In this document: positions 8,989 to 18,863 of the stretch, in pieces
How the letters are laid out: every line of letters begins with the position of its first letter
Numbering within the stretch: position 1 is the stretch's first letter
Assembly: GCF_002906855.1 (NCBI RefSeq)
Contig: NZ_MINI01000028.1
Span: 2,170,001-2,234,000, forward strand
Reading direction: 5' to 3'
DNA: 64,000 nucleotides
Source of the DNA: Pseudomonas putida
GTDB lineage: Bacteria; Pseudomonadota; Gammaproteobacteria; Pseudomonadales; Pseudomonadaceae
Translations under genes and position numbers: made by a program
The notes under the pieces: model-generated
What the model was told of the DNA's origin: nothing
Database searches by the model: none
The model's input: only the letters and a program-made list of their open reading frames with translations

Positions 8989-11520
8989 TCACATCTTGAC
9001 TGCCAGTTTGACTGCTGCATATGCAATGCTGTCGGCATTCCTGGCCGCAATGCGGGATCGCAGTAGAGGCGTGTTGTTGAAGAAAGTAACTGCATTATTC
9101 AGGGTTAAGTAAGCATCTACATTGTGTTGCCTGTAAGTCAGAGTGTTTTTGTTTGCGTCTACGATATGAAGTGATCGGAAGTTTGCTGTCTCGGCGAGAA
9201 ATAATTCTGGGGTTATGACGTCGCTCGCTTGAAACTTAGGTCTATTCAATAATTTGAAGGAATCAAAGGTTGGTTCTCCGTCGCTCAAGTAGAAAAAGTC
9301 ATGGGTATTGGGGCCTTTCGCGCTCATGCCGTTTACATATCCAAAATGACTGAATTCATGGATAATTGTTGCCACTAGTGCTTCAGGTGAGTGGCTGAGT
9401 GTGAAGAAATTATCAAAAATATACAGGCGCCCAGTTCCGTTGCTTTGTTCTGTCGCGGCAAACACGTTTGGGGTGTTGGTTTGGGCGCGATAGATTTGAC
9501 TGTATTCTGAGAAGGTGGACGGATATTCGGCAAGTACATCCAGCGTTTGGTTCCAGCTGTTTCTAATGTTGGTGTATTGGGATAGGTATTCGCTGCCGAA
9601 ATAATGCCTCATTAGAGTTGCATCAGGAATGAATGCTGGATCCGTGACGCTTATCAACGTATTTAGTGATGTTTCCAGGGTTGCTTCAACTAGATCTTTT
9701 TCACTGCTTTCAAAGTTGTCCAGTCCGTACTTCAGTATTTTGATGTCTTCCCTCGTCTCAGACGGATCGGCCTGGGGCGACTGCAGCATGAGCCCCTGAT
9801 CGTCAAGGTAGCTAACAGGGTTGTTGCGAACCATGCAATAGAGATTCAAATGATCCAGCGTGCCTGCCGGGTCCGCACTCAACCAGCGCCCTGCCCAAGG
9901 CTGGTAATACCGATAGCCGTAGTAATACAAACCGGTCGCATCGCGCTCCTTGCCGGAAAAGCGTACGGTCTTGTAGTCAGCCTCAACTGCGCTGCGCGCT
10001 GCCCATACCGACGTTTCCCCGTACGGGTAATATTCCTCCCGGCTGATCAGGTTGCCGCTAGCATCGAGCTCCAGGCCATGGCTGCCGATAAGATCAGCAT
10101 ACTGGTAACGCCACTGATTATCGGCAATCTCGGCCGGCTTGCCGGCCACCCAGTGCAAAACGCGCACTTGCGCATGCCCGACTTCACCCACGCACAAAAC
10201 CTGAAGGTTTTCTTTCCCCGTCGTTCGCAGTTCCAGATTGGCCAGATAGATGACCTGCTGGCTGTTCAGCTGTTGCGTGCTACTTTTCAGTACGCGCTGG
10301 CAGCGGGCATCGTAGCGGTAGAGTTCGTGATCGCCCGGGGCGCCGTCGCGCACCACGGGGGTGACTTTCTGCAGTTCTCCCCGGGGTGCCCGCCCGTTGG
10401 CACTGACCAGTTGGTACAGGCTGTCGTAGCCGTAGAGGCTTTCTGGTCCCACCCGTTGGTTGCGCCAAATGCGCGTCTGCTGAGACTCGTCCCTGGCATT
10501 GAGCACATTGCCTACCGGGTCGTATTGGTAACGCAGGTCCTGCAGCAAGCCGGTTTGACGTTCTACTCGAATGATTGCCAGTCGCTGCGTTCGCGGCTCG
10601 TATTGGTAGGTGCAGGTCACGCCGTTGCCGTGTGTCTCGCTCAGCTTTCGCCCCTCGGCCGAGTGGGCCAGCGCCGTCACGACAGGTTGCTCCGCGCTGT
10701 TCTTCACGGTCAGCCAAGTGCGCGCCAGCTGCCCGTTCACGCCATACGCCACACGCTGCTGATGGTCAGCCGCATCCCGCGTGTTCAGCACTCTGCCCGT
10801 GGCATCGGTGCAGGTGACGGTGGTGTACCTTTCTGGCCCAAGCAGTGCATTCCAGGCAGTCGGGTCCACGCCGTGCCAATCCATTTGCATGTCGGGGTCA
10901 GTCGCCGCTTGGGGCAAGCGGCGTGTCATCGACAGTGGCACGCCAGAGAGGGCCATGCATTCAGTGGTCATCAGTCCGGCCGTATCGTAGTGACTGATGC
11001 AATGCCCGGCGATGTTCCGGTCTTTGTCTGCAGCCGTGCTGGCCGCGTAAATGAAGCGCTGAGTGGTTCGTGGGACTTCGCTGGCAACCTGTTCGGAAAC
11101 GGCTAGCGGCCGACCAGGCAGGATTGGCACCTCGTAATGCCAGGTGTGGCTGACGGCCTGGCTGTGGTCCTCCGTGCTGTCACCCGTGCTGAGGATGCCG
11201 TTCACGATGAGCAGTGGCCGGCCGGCGGTGTCGCTCAGTTTGACGGAGGTACCCGCATCCACGCTGCGGGTGTGCAGGGCATCGCCGCGCAGGCCGTAGT
11301 GATAGATGGAGTTGGCAATACCGGCGTTAGCCAAGCGCGGGTCCGCGCTTTGCCTCAGAAAGCCAGATGCAGTGAAGTGGTGACGTGTGATGCGTACCTG
11401 GCTTTCATCCAGTTGGTCAGGGTGACGGTAAAAGGCAATCTTGCGCACGACAAGGCCACGGCCTTCGTGGGCCATTACGGTTGGGGTGTTGTGGTTGACT
11501 GCCTTTTCGATACGACCCAT
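8989..11520 (-). CDS. TccC/RHS-type toxin with M35-like metallopeptidase tip (copy 2)
   Basis: This 843-residue paralogue of the gene at 6174-8669 has the same RHS core (RFSGKERDATGLYYYGYRYY, WLSADPAGTLD, MVRNNP) and a different C-terminal tip of ~275 residues. The tip again has HExxH (HEFSH near residue 720), then HDFFYLSDG 16 residues on, and a FDSFKL segment. It is therefore the same aspzincin-like fold as copy 1, but strongly diverged in sequence. The start at 11520 is preceded by GAGGT. Which cell such a tip attacks is not shown by the sequence. TccC tips are normally injected into eukaryotic cells, and no immunity gene is evident beside either copy. Confidence 0.8.
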   Translation of the reverse strand: MGRIEKAVNHNTPTVMAHEGRGLVVRKIAFYRHPDQLDESQVRITRHHFTASGFLRQSADPRLANAGIANSIYHYGLRGDALHTRSVDAGTSVKLSDTAGRPLLIVNGILSTGDSTEDHSQAVSHTWHYEVPILPGRPLAVSEQVASEVPRTTQRFIYAASTAADKDRNIAGHCISHYDTAGLMTTECMALSGVPLSMTRRLPQAATDPDMQMDWHGVDPTAWNALLGPERYTTVTCTDATGRVLNTRDAADHQQRVAYGVNGQLARTWLTVKNSAEQPVVTALAHSAEGRKLSETHGNGVTCTYQYEPRTQRLAIIRVERQTGLLQDLRYQYDPVGNVLNARDESQQTRIWRNQRVGPESLYGYDSLYQLVSANGRAPRGELQKVTPVVRDGAPGDHELYRYDARCQRVLKSSTQQLNSQQVIYLANLELRTTGKENLQVLCVGEVGHAQVRVLHWVAGKPAEIADNQWRYQYADLIGSHGLELDASGNLISREEYYPYGETSVWAARSAVEADYKTVRFSGKERDATGLYYYGYRYYQPWAGRWLSADPAGTLDHLNLYCMVRNNPVSYLDDQGLMLQSPQADPSETREDIKILKYGLDNFESSEKDLVEATLETSLNTLISVTDPAFIPDATLMRHYFGSEYLSQYTNIRNSWNQTLDVLAEYPSTFSEYSQIYRAQTNTPNVFAATEQSNGTGRLYIFDNFFTLSHSPEALVATIIHEFSHFGYVNGMSAKGPNTHDFFYLSDGEPTFDSFKLLNRPKFQASDVITPELFLAETANFRSLHIVDANKNTLTYRQHNVDAYLTLNNAVTFFNNTPLLRSRIAARNADSIAYAAVKLAVKM
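9857..11397 (-). repeat. Duplicated RHS core, copy 2
   Basis: This is the partner of 7000-8540. The near-perfect match over about 1.5 kb of core, against strongly diverged tips, points to a recent tandem duplication or ongoing gene conversion in the core with selection for different tips. Confidence 0.85.
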
Positions 11521-11628
11521 GGGGCAGCTACCTCGCAAGATCAGGGTGTGACTCGATGCGAGGTAAGCTTCCAGCAAAGTCGTCAGTACGTAACCTGATA
11601 AAAATGACAGGTGCCCATGGGCTCAGGG

Positions 11629-12921
11629 TCAAGGGGCGCTTACCGCTTGCGGCCTTTGCCGACGGTACAGCACGGTCGTCGCGGTGAACCCGCATACCGC
11701 CGCGAACATCAGCCAGTAAGCCGGTGAGGCTTTGTCCCCGGTGGCCTGCACCAGCAGCGTCGACACCGCCGGCGTAAAGCCGCCGAACAGCGCGGTGGCC
11801 AGGCTGAAGGCCAGCGAGAAGCCGACCACCCGCACGTTCGCCGGCATCACCTCGGTCAGTGCCGCGACCATGGCACCGTTGTACAGGCCGAAGAACATCG
11901 AGAAGTACAGCAACACCGCGAGCAGGCGCTCGAAGCTGGCAGCTTCAGCGAGCCAGTGCATGGCCGGGTAGGCGGTCAGCACGCACAGCAGGGAAATTGC
12001 CAACAGCTGCGGGCGCCGGCCGATGCGGTCGGAGAGGGCACCGCCGAGGGGCAGCCAGATGAAGTTGCTGACCCCGACCAGCAGGGTCACCACCAGGCTA
12101 TCGGTGGTGCTCAGGTGCAGCACGGTCTTGCCGAAGGTCGGGGTGTACACCGTGATCAGGTAGAACGTGGTGGTGGTCATCGCCGCCAGCAAACCACCGG
12201 CCAGCACCGTGCGCCAGTTGTCGCACATCGAGCGGAACACCTCGGCCGTCCCCGGGTGATGTGCGCGGGCCTTGAACGCTTCGGTCTCCTGCAGCGAGCG
12301 GCGGATGATGAAGATGAACGGGATGATCACGCAACCGATGAAGAACGGAATGCGCCATCCCCAGGCTGCCACCTCACTGGTTTCCATGCAGGCGTTGAGG
12401 GTATAGCCCAGCGCCGCCGCCACGACGATCGCCACTTGCTGGCTCGCCGACTGCCAACTGGTGTAGAAGCCGGTGCGCCCCGGCTTGGCGATCTCCGAAA
12501 GGTACACGGATACGCCACCCAGCTCGGCGCCGGCTGAAAAGCCCTGCAACAGCCGGCCCAGCAATACCAGCAGTGGGGCGAGGATACCGATGCTGGCATA
12601 GCCGGGCACCAGGGCAATCAGCACGGTGCCAGCAGCCATGATCGACAGCGTCACGATCAGCCCTTTGCGCCGGCCGACCTTGTCGATGTAGGCGCCCAGC
12701 ACGATGGCACCCAGCGGGCGCATCAGGAAGCCCGAGCCGAACACCGCGAAGGTCATCATCAGCGAGGCGAACTCGCTGCTGGCCGGGAAGAACGTCTGGG
12801 AAATGTAGGTGGCATAGAAACCGAACAGGAAGAAGTCGAACTGTTCGAGGAAGTTGCCGCTGGTGACCCGCAAGATGGCGCCGAGGGTGGCGCCCCGGGT
12901 CGGTGTTGTCGTTTTCATCAT
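11629..12921 (-). CDS. tcuC: Tricarballylate/citrate proton symporter TcuC
   Basis: This 430-residue MFS permease is of the metabolite:H+ symporter family (CitA/TcuC/ProP type). It has about 12 hydrophobic helices, the motif [13 protein letters not shown] after helix 2 and the repeat [11 protein letters not shown] in the second half. The N-terminal [18 protein letters not shown] is characteristic of this family. It is the last gene of tcuA-tcuB-tcuC, starting 38 bases after tcuB. Two adjacent ATGs (12921 and 12918) could start it. The neighbours tcuA and tcuB make tricarballylate, or a related tricarboxylate, the likely substrate. Confidence 0.88.
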   Translation of the reverse strand: MMKTTTPTRGATLGAILRVTSGNFLEQFDFFLFGFYATYISQTFFPASSEFASLMMTFAVFGSGFLMRPLGAIVLGAYIDKVGRRKGLIVTLSIMAAGTVLIALVPGYASIGILAPLLVLLGRLLQGFSAGAELGGVSVYLSEIAKPGRTGFYTSWQSASQQVAIVVAAALGYTLNACMETSEVAAWGWRIPFFIGCVIIPFIFIIRRSLQETEAFKARAHHPGTAEVFRSMCDNWRTVLAGGLLAAMTTTTFYLITVYTPTFGKTVLHLSTTDSLVVTLLVGVSNFIWLPLGGALSDRIGRRPQLLAISLLCVLTAYPAMHWLAEAASFERLLAVLLYFSMFFGLYNGAMVAALTEVMPANVRVVGFSLAFSLATALFGGFTPAVSTLLVQATGDKASPAYWLMFAAVCGFTATTVLYRRQRPQAVSAP

Positions 12922-12959
12922 GGCTCGCTTTTGTTGTTATTGGATGGAGGTTGCCGCGC

Positions 12960-14117
12960 TCAGTCGTTGCCAGCATTGATCGGGTTGGGCTGACGTTTCT
13001 CGATGGCGTGCTTGAGCAACGCGGCGCTGCGGAAAATGCCGTGGGCGAACTTGCTGTAAGGCATGGTCAGGAAGAACGCCATCACCAGCCCCAGGTGCAG
13101 GGCCAACAGCAGGCCAAGGGCGCTGGTTTCGCGGAACGCCAGCAGGGCCAGGCCGCTGGCGCTGACCAGCAACAGCAGAGCGATGAAACCGCGGTCCATG
13201 GGTTTCTGTTCGGCGTCGCCGTGGTTGGGGTTGCGTCGCAGGTTGAGGTACAGCAGCCCGGCAGGGCCCGCCAGCAGGCCGAGGCCTCCGGCGATGCCAA
13301 GCATGACCGGCAGGCTCAGCACCGGGTACGGCGCCTCCAAGCCAAGCAGGTAGTGGTAGAGCGTCGCGCTGCCGGTGGCGGCCAGGCACAACAGGAAACC
13401 GTAGAAAGTCAGGTGGTGGAAGCGTCGCCGCCACAGGGTGAAACGGTCATCGGCATTGTTGCAGCCCTCGCCATGTCCTCCGTCGAGGTACTTGAGGCGG
13501 GCCACACTGGTAGTCGCTTCCAGTGCAGCGGCGGTTTTTAGCGCGACCGTTGCTGCTGGAGGGGAGATGTCGCGCCAGAACCGGCGCACGCCCAGCGCCA
13601 GGGCGATGACTGCGAAGCCGAACACCCCACCGAACATCAGCGCCAGTGTGTTGTGGGCAAAGATGCCATAGAAGTTGCCGCCGGCCATGGGTGTGAACAA
13701 GTTACCCATGGCCAGCAGGCTCAGGCACAGGAACAGCACCAGGGCGAAGCCGCTGGCCAGCGCAAGGGTCAGGCCGTTGCGCTGGTACAGACGGCCGAGG
13801 GTGCGCGGCCAGGCATATTCGGTGTAAGTGTCGAGGCGCACCTTTGCCATGGCCTTGGGCACGTTGACCTGGAATTCGTGGGGCGCGGCGTACTGGCAGG
13901 CGTGCAGGCAGGCGCCGCAGTTGTGGCAGAGGTTGGCCAGGTAGTGGATGTCGGCCTGGGCGAACTCCAGGCGCCGGGTCATCGCCGGAAACACGGCGCA
14001 GAAACCTTCGCAATAACGGCAGGCATTGCAGATGCTCATCTGCCGCTGCACTTCGCTTTCGTGCACGTTAAGCACCGGGATCAGTTCACTTTGTGCCTGC
14101 GGATCAAACAGCTGCAT
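12960..14117 (-). CDS. tcuB: Tricarballylate utilization Fe-S/membrane protein TcuB
   Basis: This 385-residue protein has two Cys clusters at its N-terminus, C30-x2-C33-x2-C36-x3-C40 and C64-x2-C67-x2-C70-x3-C74, as for two [4Fe-4S] centres. They are followed by a hydrophobic part with about six membrane helices. In Salmonella TcuB re-oxidises the reduced flavin of TcuA by passing electrons to the membrane quinone pool; that role is taken from homology. It overlaps the end of tcuA by 14 bases and has AGGAGG just before its ATG, so translation is coupled. Length and domain order are those of the family. Confidence 0.92.
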   Translation of the reverse strand: MQLFDPQAQSELIPVLNVHESEVQRQMSICNACRYCEGFCAVFPAMTRRLEFAQADIHYLANLCHNCGACLHACQYAAPHEFQVNVPKAMAKVRLDTYTEYAWPRTLGRLYQRNGLTLALASGFALVLFLCLSLLAMGNLFTPMAGGNFYGIFAHNTLALMFGGVFGFAVIALALGVRRFWRDISPPAATVALKTAAALEATTSVARLKYLDGGHGEGCNNADDRFTLWRRRFHHLTFYGFLLCLAATGSATLYHYLLGLEAPYPVLSLPVMLGIAGGLGLLAGPAGLLYLNLRRNPNHGDAEQKPMDRGFIALLLLVSASGLALLAFRETSALGLLLALHLGLVMAFFLTMPYSKFAHGIFRSAALLKHAIEKRQPNPINAGND

Positions 14118-15549
14118 GGCGTGCCTCCTGGATGTCGACGAAGCCTGCGCTGGCGGCCGCCTGGACGCCGGCGATACGGCCGTACGCCGTGCCGATGGCC
14201 ATGCCGATACCAGCGGTGTAACCCTTGCCCAGTACGTTACCGGCCATCATTTCTCCAGCGACGAAAAGGTTGGGGCTGGGCTTGCCGGCGAAATGCACGG
14301 CGGCGCTTTCGTCGGTCGCCAGGCCCAGGTAGGTGAAGGTGACGCCTGGCTTGAGCGGGTAGGCGTAGAACGGCGGTTTGCTCAGCGGGCGGGCCCAGTG
14401 GGTCTTGGCCGGGGTCACGCCTGTGGTGTGGCAATCGTCAAGCGCGGTATGGTCGAAGGTGCCGACCTGGCAGGCACTGTTGAACGCTTCGATGGTCTGG
14501 CAGAACTGTGCTTCTGGCAGGCCCAGCTTGCGCGCCAGTTCGGCCAGGGAATTGGCCGTGGTGCCTGGGAACACCGGAGGCATGAAGCGGCCGATGGCCT
14601 GCTGGTCGATGATCGAATAGGCCTGCTGACCCGGCTGGCCGGCTACAAGGCGGCCCCAGATGGCATAACGCTTGGGCCAGAAGTCTTCGCCTTCGTCATA
14701 GAAACGCTCGCCGTCGCGATTGACCACCACGCCTAGTGACACGCAGTCGATGCGGGTGCAGATGCCACCGTCATACAGCGGCGCGCGGGCGTCGATGGCA
14801 ACCATGTGTGCCTGGGTCGGGTCGCCGATGATGTCGGCGCCCAGTTCGCCCATGCGCTTGAGCAGGATGCCGGTGTTGAAGCGTGTGCCGCGGATCAGGA
14901 AGTTGTCCGACGGCCATTCGCCACGGGCATTCTGGCCCCAGGCTTCACGCAACCACTCACGGTTGGACTCGAAGCCGCCCGCCGCCAACACGCAGGCCCT
15001 TGCCTGGATGCGTTCTGCAGGCAGCTGGCGGCCCTCGACCTCGCGGGGGGGCAGGTGAGCTGCGACGAACCTGCCGCCCTGCAGTTCGATATCGTTGACC
15101 TGGGCGTTGTAGCGCACCTGCACGCCGAGCCGTTCGGCGCTGCGGAAATAGGCATTCACCAACGCCTTGCCGCCGCCCATAAAGAACGCGTTGGTCCGTG
15201 CCACATGCAGGGCACCGGACAGCGGCGGCTGAAAATGCACACCGTGGCTGCGCATCCAGTCGCGGCAGCTGGAGGACGCACGGATGGCTATGCGCGCGAG
15301 TTTTTCGTTGGTCAGGCCGCCGGTGACCTTGAGCAGGTCCTGCCAGTACTCTTCTTCGGGGTAGGCATCGACCAGCACATCCTGGGGTGCGTCGTGCATG
15401 CAGCGCAGGTTGCGGGTGTGCTGCGAATTACCGCCACGCCAGGCCCTGGGCGCGGCCTCCAGCAGCATGACGCTGGCGCCGGCCTCGCGGGCCATCAGCG
15501 CGGCACAGAGGGCGGCGTTACCGCCGCCGATTACAAGAACATCGATCAT
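14104..15549 (-). CDS. tcuA: FAD-dependent tricarballylate dehydrogenase TcuA
   Basis: This 481-residue flavoprotein is of the fumarate reductase/succinate dehydrogenase flavoprotein family. It oxidises tricarballylate to cis-aconitate in characterised systems. The N-terminus [18 protein letters not shown] is the FAD-binding Rossmann motif, and the C-terminal [18 protein letters not shown] is the second FAD-binding signature. The start at 15549 is chosen over an upstream ATG because GAGGAG lies six bases before it and the FAD motif then falls at the very N-terminus. It is the first gene of the tcuABC operon, 115 bases downstream of tcuR. Confidence 0.92.
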   Translation of the reverse strand: MIDVLVIGGGNAALCAALMAREAGASVMLLEAAPRAWRGGNSQHTRNLRCMHDAPQDVLVDAYPEEEYWQDLLKVTGGLTNEKLARIAIRASSSCRDWMRSHGVHFQPPLSGALHVARTNAFFMGGGKALVNAYFRSAERLGVQVRYNAQVNDIELQGGRFVAAHLPPREVEGRQLPAERIQARACVLAAGGFESNREWLREAWGQNARGEWPSDNFLIRGTRFNTGILLKRMGELGADIIGDPTQAHMVAIDARAPLYDGGICTRIDCVSLGVVVNRDGERFYDEGEDFWPKRYAIWGRLVAGQPGQQAYSIIDQQAIGRFMPPVFPGTTANSLAELARKLGLPEAQFCQTIEAFNSACQVGTFDHTALDDCHTTGVTPAKTHWARPLSKPPFYAYPLKPGVTFTYLGLATDESAAVHFAGKPSPNLFVAGEMMAGNVLGKGYTAGIGMAIGTAYGRIAGVQAAASAGFVDIQEARHAAV

Positions 15550-15664
15550 TGTCGCTCCTCGGTCGCAAGGAGGCATGAACGAAGGGCCCCTTGCGAGTGA
15601 GGAGACAGTAGGGCTGTCGGCCGGGCGCCGAAAGGCGGGCTATGGCATGGGGTGTTCAGTTTTT

Positions 15665-16597
15665 CTAAAGGCTGGCGTCTTCGATCCAGGTCGCGCCCGG
15701 CCATTGCCGCTGGCTGACAAGTTGGCGGGCAACGTCGATGATCACCCGTCGGGCGGCCAGCGCGGCGGGTGACAGCTCATCGTCCGCCAGGGTTGCCAGC
15801 AGGTTGCGTCGGCCAACGTGGGCGTCGCTGATTTGCGCGACCCGCAGCCCGCTTTCACCGCTGAGCGCCGCTGCAGCGCCTGGTTGGATGGTCGCGGCAT
15901 GGCCGGCGCGCACCGCATTCATCAGCACGGCCAGGCCATCGACTTCCATGATGATGTTCGGCACCAGGCCGGAGCGTTCGAATGCAGCCATCAGGGTCGA
16001 ACGCAGACCGTGCTGGGCGCTGGGCATGACCAGTGGCAGCGGGCCCAGGTCGGTCAGTTGCACACTGCCTTCGGGCGCGAGGGGTAGCTGTGGAGGGCTG
16101 ATGACGAACAGCCGTTCATCGAGCAGCGGCGTCACGCTCCAGCGTTTGCCTCCTTCGAGCTGGAACAGGATGGCGAGGTCGATCTGCCGGGCGTTGAGCT
16201 GCGCGGCAAGGTGCCCGGAGAGCATTTCCACCAGGTGCAGCTGGATGTCGGGGTAGCGCTCGCGCATGGCATTGATCAGCGGCAGGGCGAGCACGGTCGC
16301 GGTGGTCGGCGGCAGGCCGACGGTGACGTAGCCGCTCATGCGCCCACGGTGGGCGGCGAGGATGGCGTTGTCGGCCTGGCGCAGGCTGAGCTGGGCATGG
16401 TGCAGGAACGCCATGCCGGCGCTGGTTGGCGTGACCCCTGTGCTGCTGCGGTTGAGCAGGCGGGTGCACAGCTCGCTTTCGAGCTTGGCGATCTGCTGGC
16501 TCAGGACGGAGACGCCGACCTCCAGTTCGAGCGCGGCGCGGCCAAGGCTGCCGTGTTCGATGATCTTGACGAAGTAGCGCAGTTGCCTGAGTTCCAA
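15665..16597 (-). CDS. tcuR: LysR-type regulator of the tcu operon, TcuR
   Basis: This 310-residue LysR-family transcription factor has a winged helix-turn-helix at residues ~1-60 (ELRQLRYFVKIIEHGSLGRA) and a periplasmic-binding-like effector domain behind it. The best start is TTG at 16597: GGAG stands seven bases upstream, and the family's usual first residues (M-E-L-R-Q-L-R-Y-F) follow at once. The longer frame to 16693 adds 32 residues with no family match. It lies on the same strand just upstream of tcuABC, as in other tcu loci, and probably responds to the transported acid. Confidence 0.88.
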   Translation of the reverse strand: MELRQLRYFVKIIEHGSLGRAALELEVGVSVLSQQIAKLESELCTRLLNRSSTGVTPTSAGMAFLHHAQLSLRQADNAILAAHRGRMSGYVTVGLPPTTATVLALPLINAMRERYPDIQLHLVEMLSGHLAAQLNARQIDLAILFQLEGGKRWSVTPLLDERLFVISPPQLPLAPEGSVQLTDLGPLPLVMPSAQHGLRSTLMAAFERSGLVPNIIMEVDGLAVLMNAVRAGHAATIQPGAAAALSGESGLRVAQISDAHVGRRNLLATLADDELSPAALAARRVIIDVARQLVSQRQWPGATWIEDASL

Positions 16598-16638
16598 GGG
16601 GGGGCTCCAGAGAGGGGGCGAGAGGCGGGTAAATGCGA

Positions 16639-17118
16639 TCAACCTTGGGCAAATTGCAAAAGCTTGTCGCCATCCAGCCGGTAGCGCACCCACTCATCTT
16701 GTGGCTCGGCGCCCAACGACTTGTAGAAACCGATCGCGGGCTCGTTCCAGTCCAGTACGCTCCACTCGAAGCGCGCGCAACCGTTGGCCACGGCTTCGCG
16801 TGCGATATGCCGCAGCACATCCCGACCCGCGCCACCGCCACGCTGCTCAGGGGTGATGTACAGGTCTTCCAGGTAGATGCCGTTGCGGCCCTGCCAGGTC
16901 GAATAGCTGTAGAAATACACGGCAAAGCCGATGGCCTTGCCGTCGCGCTCGCAGATCAGGCTGTGCACGGTGCTGCCTTCGTCGAACAGGCTGTGCTCGA
17001 TATCGGCCAGGGTGGCGACCACTTCGTGACGGGCGCGTTCGTACTCGGCCAGCTCGGTGATGTAGGCAAGAATCTGCGCGGCATCGGCGCGAACGGCAGG
17101 GCGGATGGTCAGGCTCAT
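16639..17118 (-). CDS. GNAT family N-acetyltransferase
   Basis: This 159-residue acetyltransferase of the diamine/small-molecule type has the acetyl-CoA loop in EDLYITPEQRGGGAGRDVL (residues ~83-101, an R/Q-x-x-G-x-G/A pattern) and the C-terminal WSVLDWNEPAIGFYKSLGA. Start 17118 is preceded by AAGGAAG at good spacing. It is divergent from a LysE-type exporter across a 121-base region with a candidate operator, so amine or amino-acid detoxification is a plausible theme. The substrate cannot be read from the sequence. Confidence 0.85.
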   Translation of the reverse strand: MSLTIRPAVRADAAQILAYITELAEYERARHEVVATLADIEHSLFDEGSTVHSLICERDGKAIGFAVYFYSYSTWQGRNGIYLEDLYITPEQRGGGAGRDVLRHIAREAVANGCARFEWSVLDWNEPAIGFYKSLGAEPQDEWVRYRLDGDKLLQFAQG

Positions 17119-17144
17119 GGGGGGCTTCCTTGTTTTGGTGAGCA

Positions 17145-17184
17145 GTACAGTGATGTGTATCTGCATAATTTAATGTAACTGTAC
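17145..17184. promoter_or_regulatory. Candidate operator: spaced GTACAGT/ACTGTAC inverted repeat
   Basis: GTACAGT (17145-17151) and ACTGTAC (17178-17184) face each other across 26 AT-rich bases in the divergent promoter region between the GNAT gene and the LysE-type gene. The symmetry and location suggest a regulator that controls both genes. The regulator is not encoded next to it. Confidence 0.4.
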
Positions 17185-17239
17185 CGGTCGCAGGGCAGGG
17201 CGACTCCGTTAGTGTGACAGCACCTGCAACGATTCTGGA

Positions 17240-17869
17240 ATGCCTGCCATGCTTGCCTCTGCCGACCTGCTTACCGCCTTTGTGCTGTTTGCCTTCGTTT
17301 CCTCGATCACACCGGGGCCCAACAACACCATGCTGCTGGCCTCGGGCGTGAACTTTGGCGTGCGCCGTTCGATCCCGCATGCCATGGGCATCAGCGTTGG
17401 CTTCATGGTCATGGTGTTGGCGGTCGGCCTGGGCCTGGGCGAGGTATTCAAGGCCTGGCCGGCGCTGTACACCGTGTTGCGCTATACCGGTGCGGCCTAC
17501 TTGCTGTACCTGGCCTGGAAGATCGCCACCTCAGGGCCGCTCGGCGGCGATTCGCCGAGCGCGCGCAAGCCGCTTGGGTTCTGGGGCGCAGCGGCATTCC
17601 AGTGGGTCAACCCCAAGGCCTGGGTAATGGCGGTGGGGGCAATCACCACCTACACGCCGGCCCAAGGCTATGTGATGAATGTGGTGGTGATTGCTGCGCT
17701 GTTTGCCTTGGTCAACCTGCCCAGCGTCGGTGTCTGGGTGATGTTCGGCAGCGCCCTGCGCAACCTGCTGCAGAACCCGCGCTGGCTGATGCTGTTCAAT
17801 GTCCTGATGGCCTTGCTGCTGGTGATTTCACTCTACCCGCTGCTGTTTGTAGAATCGGCGTTTTCATGA
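17240..17869 (+). CDS. LysE/RhtB family amino-acid exporter
   Basis: This small membrane exporter has 209 residues and six predicted helices. The family signature SSITPGPNNTMLLASG lies in the first helix region, followed by GFMVMVLAVGLGLG. The ATGs at 17240 and 17249 are both possible starts; the second has a better-spaced TGGAA. LysE proteins expel excess amino acids or homoserine lactone; the specific substrate is unknown. It is divergent from the GNAT gene and followed 21 bases later by a hydrolase gene, probably in the same transcript. Confidence 0.88.
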   Translation: MPAMLASADLLTAFVLFAFVSSITPGPNNTMLLASGVNFGVRRSIPHAMGISVGFMVMVLAVGLGLGEVFKAWPALYTVLRYTGAAYLLYLAWKIATSGPLGGDSPSARKPLGFWGAAAFQWVNPKAWVMAVGAITTYTPAQGYVMNVVVIAALFALVNLPSVGVWVMFGSALRNLLQNPRWLMLFNVLMALLLVISLYPLLFVESAFS

Positions 17870-17890
17870 ACCCATGAGTACAGCAAGCCG

Positions 17891-18763
17891 ATGCAGTTGA
17901 TTCCCTGGTCCTTCGACAGCTCCGAAGGCTTCACCCTGCGTGGCTGGCGCTCACCAGCCAGCGGCAAGCCGTTGCTGCATTTCCTGCACGGTAACGGCTT
18001 TTGCTGCCTGGCCTACCAGCCGCTGCTGTTGAGCCTGAGTGAACATTTCGATCTGTGGCTCTGCGATGTCCAGGGCCATGGTGACAGCGACCATGGCGGT
18101 GACTTCCGCGGCTGGAACCGTACCGCTGCCCTGGCGGTGGAGGCCTTCGAGGCCGGCCGTGGGGAATATGGCGAGGTTCCCCGGTACGCCGTGGGGCACA
18201 GTTTCGGCGGGGTGCTGACCGGGTTGATGCTGGCCAGCCAGCCGGGCTTGTTTGCCCGTGCCGTACTGCTCGATCCGGTGCTGTTCAGCCGGCGCATGAT
18301 CGGCGTGATGGGCGCGGCTGCGCTGGTCGGCCTGCACCGCCGGCATACCTTGGCGCGCAAGGCCGCCAACCGGCGCAGCCATTGGCCGGACCGTGAGTCA
18401 GCGCGGGCATCGCTGCACGGGCGTGGCATCTTCAAGGGCTGGAGCGACGCGGCGTTGCAGGCGTATGTCGAGCACGCGATCGGTGATTGCGGCGAAGGCG
18501 TGGTGCTCAAGTGCCGGCCCAGTCGCGAAGTGGAAATTTTCAGCTCGTTCCCGTCGCGCATGTGGGCGCAGCTGGCTGCCATCCAGGTGCCAACCCTGGT
18601 GCTGTATGGCGAACACACCTATCCCTTCGTGCCGCACTCGGTGCAGCGCCTCGCCAGCCTCAACCCTGTAGTTAGCGCCGTTCAGGTCTGCGGTGGGCAC
18701 TGCTTCATGCAGGAAGATCCGGCGATGGCTGCGCAGAAGGTGCTGGTCTACCTGCAAGCGTGA
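17891..18763 (+). CDS. Alpha/beta hydrolase
   Basis: This 290-residue alpha/beta-hydrolase fold protein has the oxyanion segment FLHGNGF near residue 33, the nucleophile elbow GHSFGG near residues 101-106 (catalytic Ser), a YGEHTYPF acid region and a late GGHCFMQEDP segment that supplies the catalytic His. There is no signal peptide, so it is cytoplasmic. It follows the LysE-type gene by 21 bases. The substrate is not predictable; esterase or lactonase activity would fit. Confidence 0.85.
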   Translation: MQLIPWSFDSSEGFTLRGWRSPASGKPLLHFLHGNGFCCLAYQPLLLSLSEHFDLWLCDVQGHGDSDHGGDFRGWNRTAALAVEAFEAGRGEYGEVPRYAVGHSFGGVLTGLMLASQPGLFARAVLLDPVLFSRRMIGVMGAAALVGLHRRHTLARKAANRRSHWPDRESARASLHGRGIFKGWSDAALQAYVEHAIGDCGEGVVLKCRPSREVEIFSSFPSRMWAQLAAIQVPTLVLYGEHTYPFVPHSVQRLASLNPVVSAVQVCGGHCFMQEDPAMAAQKVLVYLQA

Positions 18764-18769
18764 TTGGCT

Positions 18770-18785
18770 GTTCCATTTATGGAAC
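18770..18785. promoter_or_regulatory. Palindrome upstream of the pirin gene
   Basis: GTTCCATTTATGGAAC has perfect 7-base inverted arms around TT. It lies in the 100-base gap between the hydrolase stop and the pirin start and has no T-run, so it looks more like a protein-binding operator than a terminator. Confidence 0.45.
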
Positions 18786-18863
18786 GATCAATGCCGTTTA
18801 AGCCGACTACCGGCTGATTGGGCTGATTGGTAAGGTTAACCCAGTTTGGAGAGGAGACTTCTC

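Noticed and set aside
8718..9095. A 125-codon minus-strand frame across the end of the second toxin gene
   Set aside because: Ser/Thr-rich chance frame overlapping the toxin tip; no motif and no ribosome binding site.
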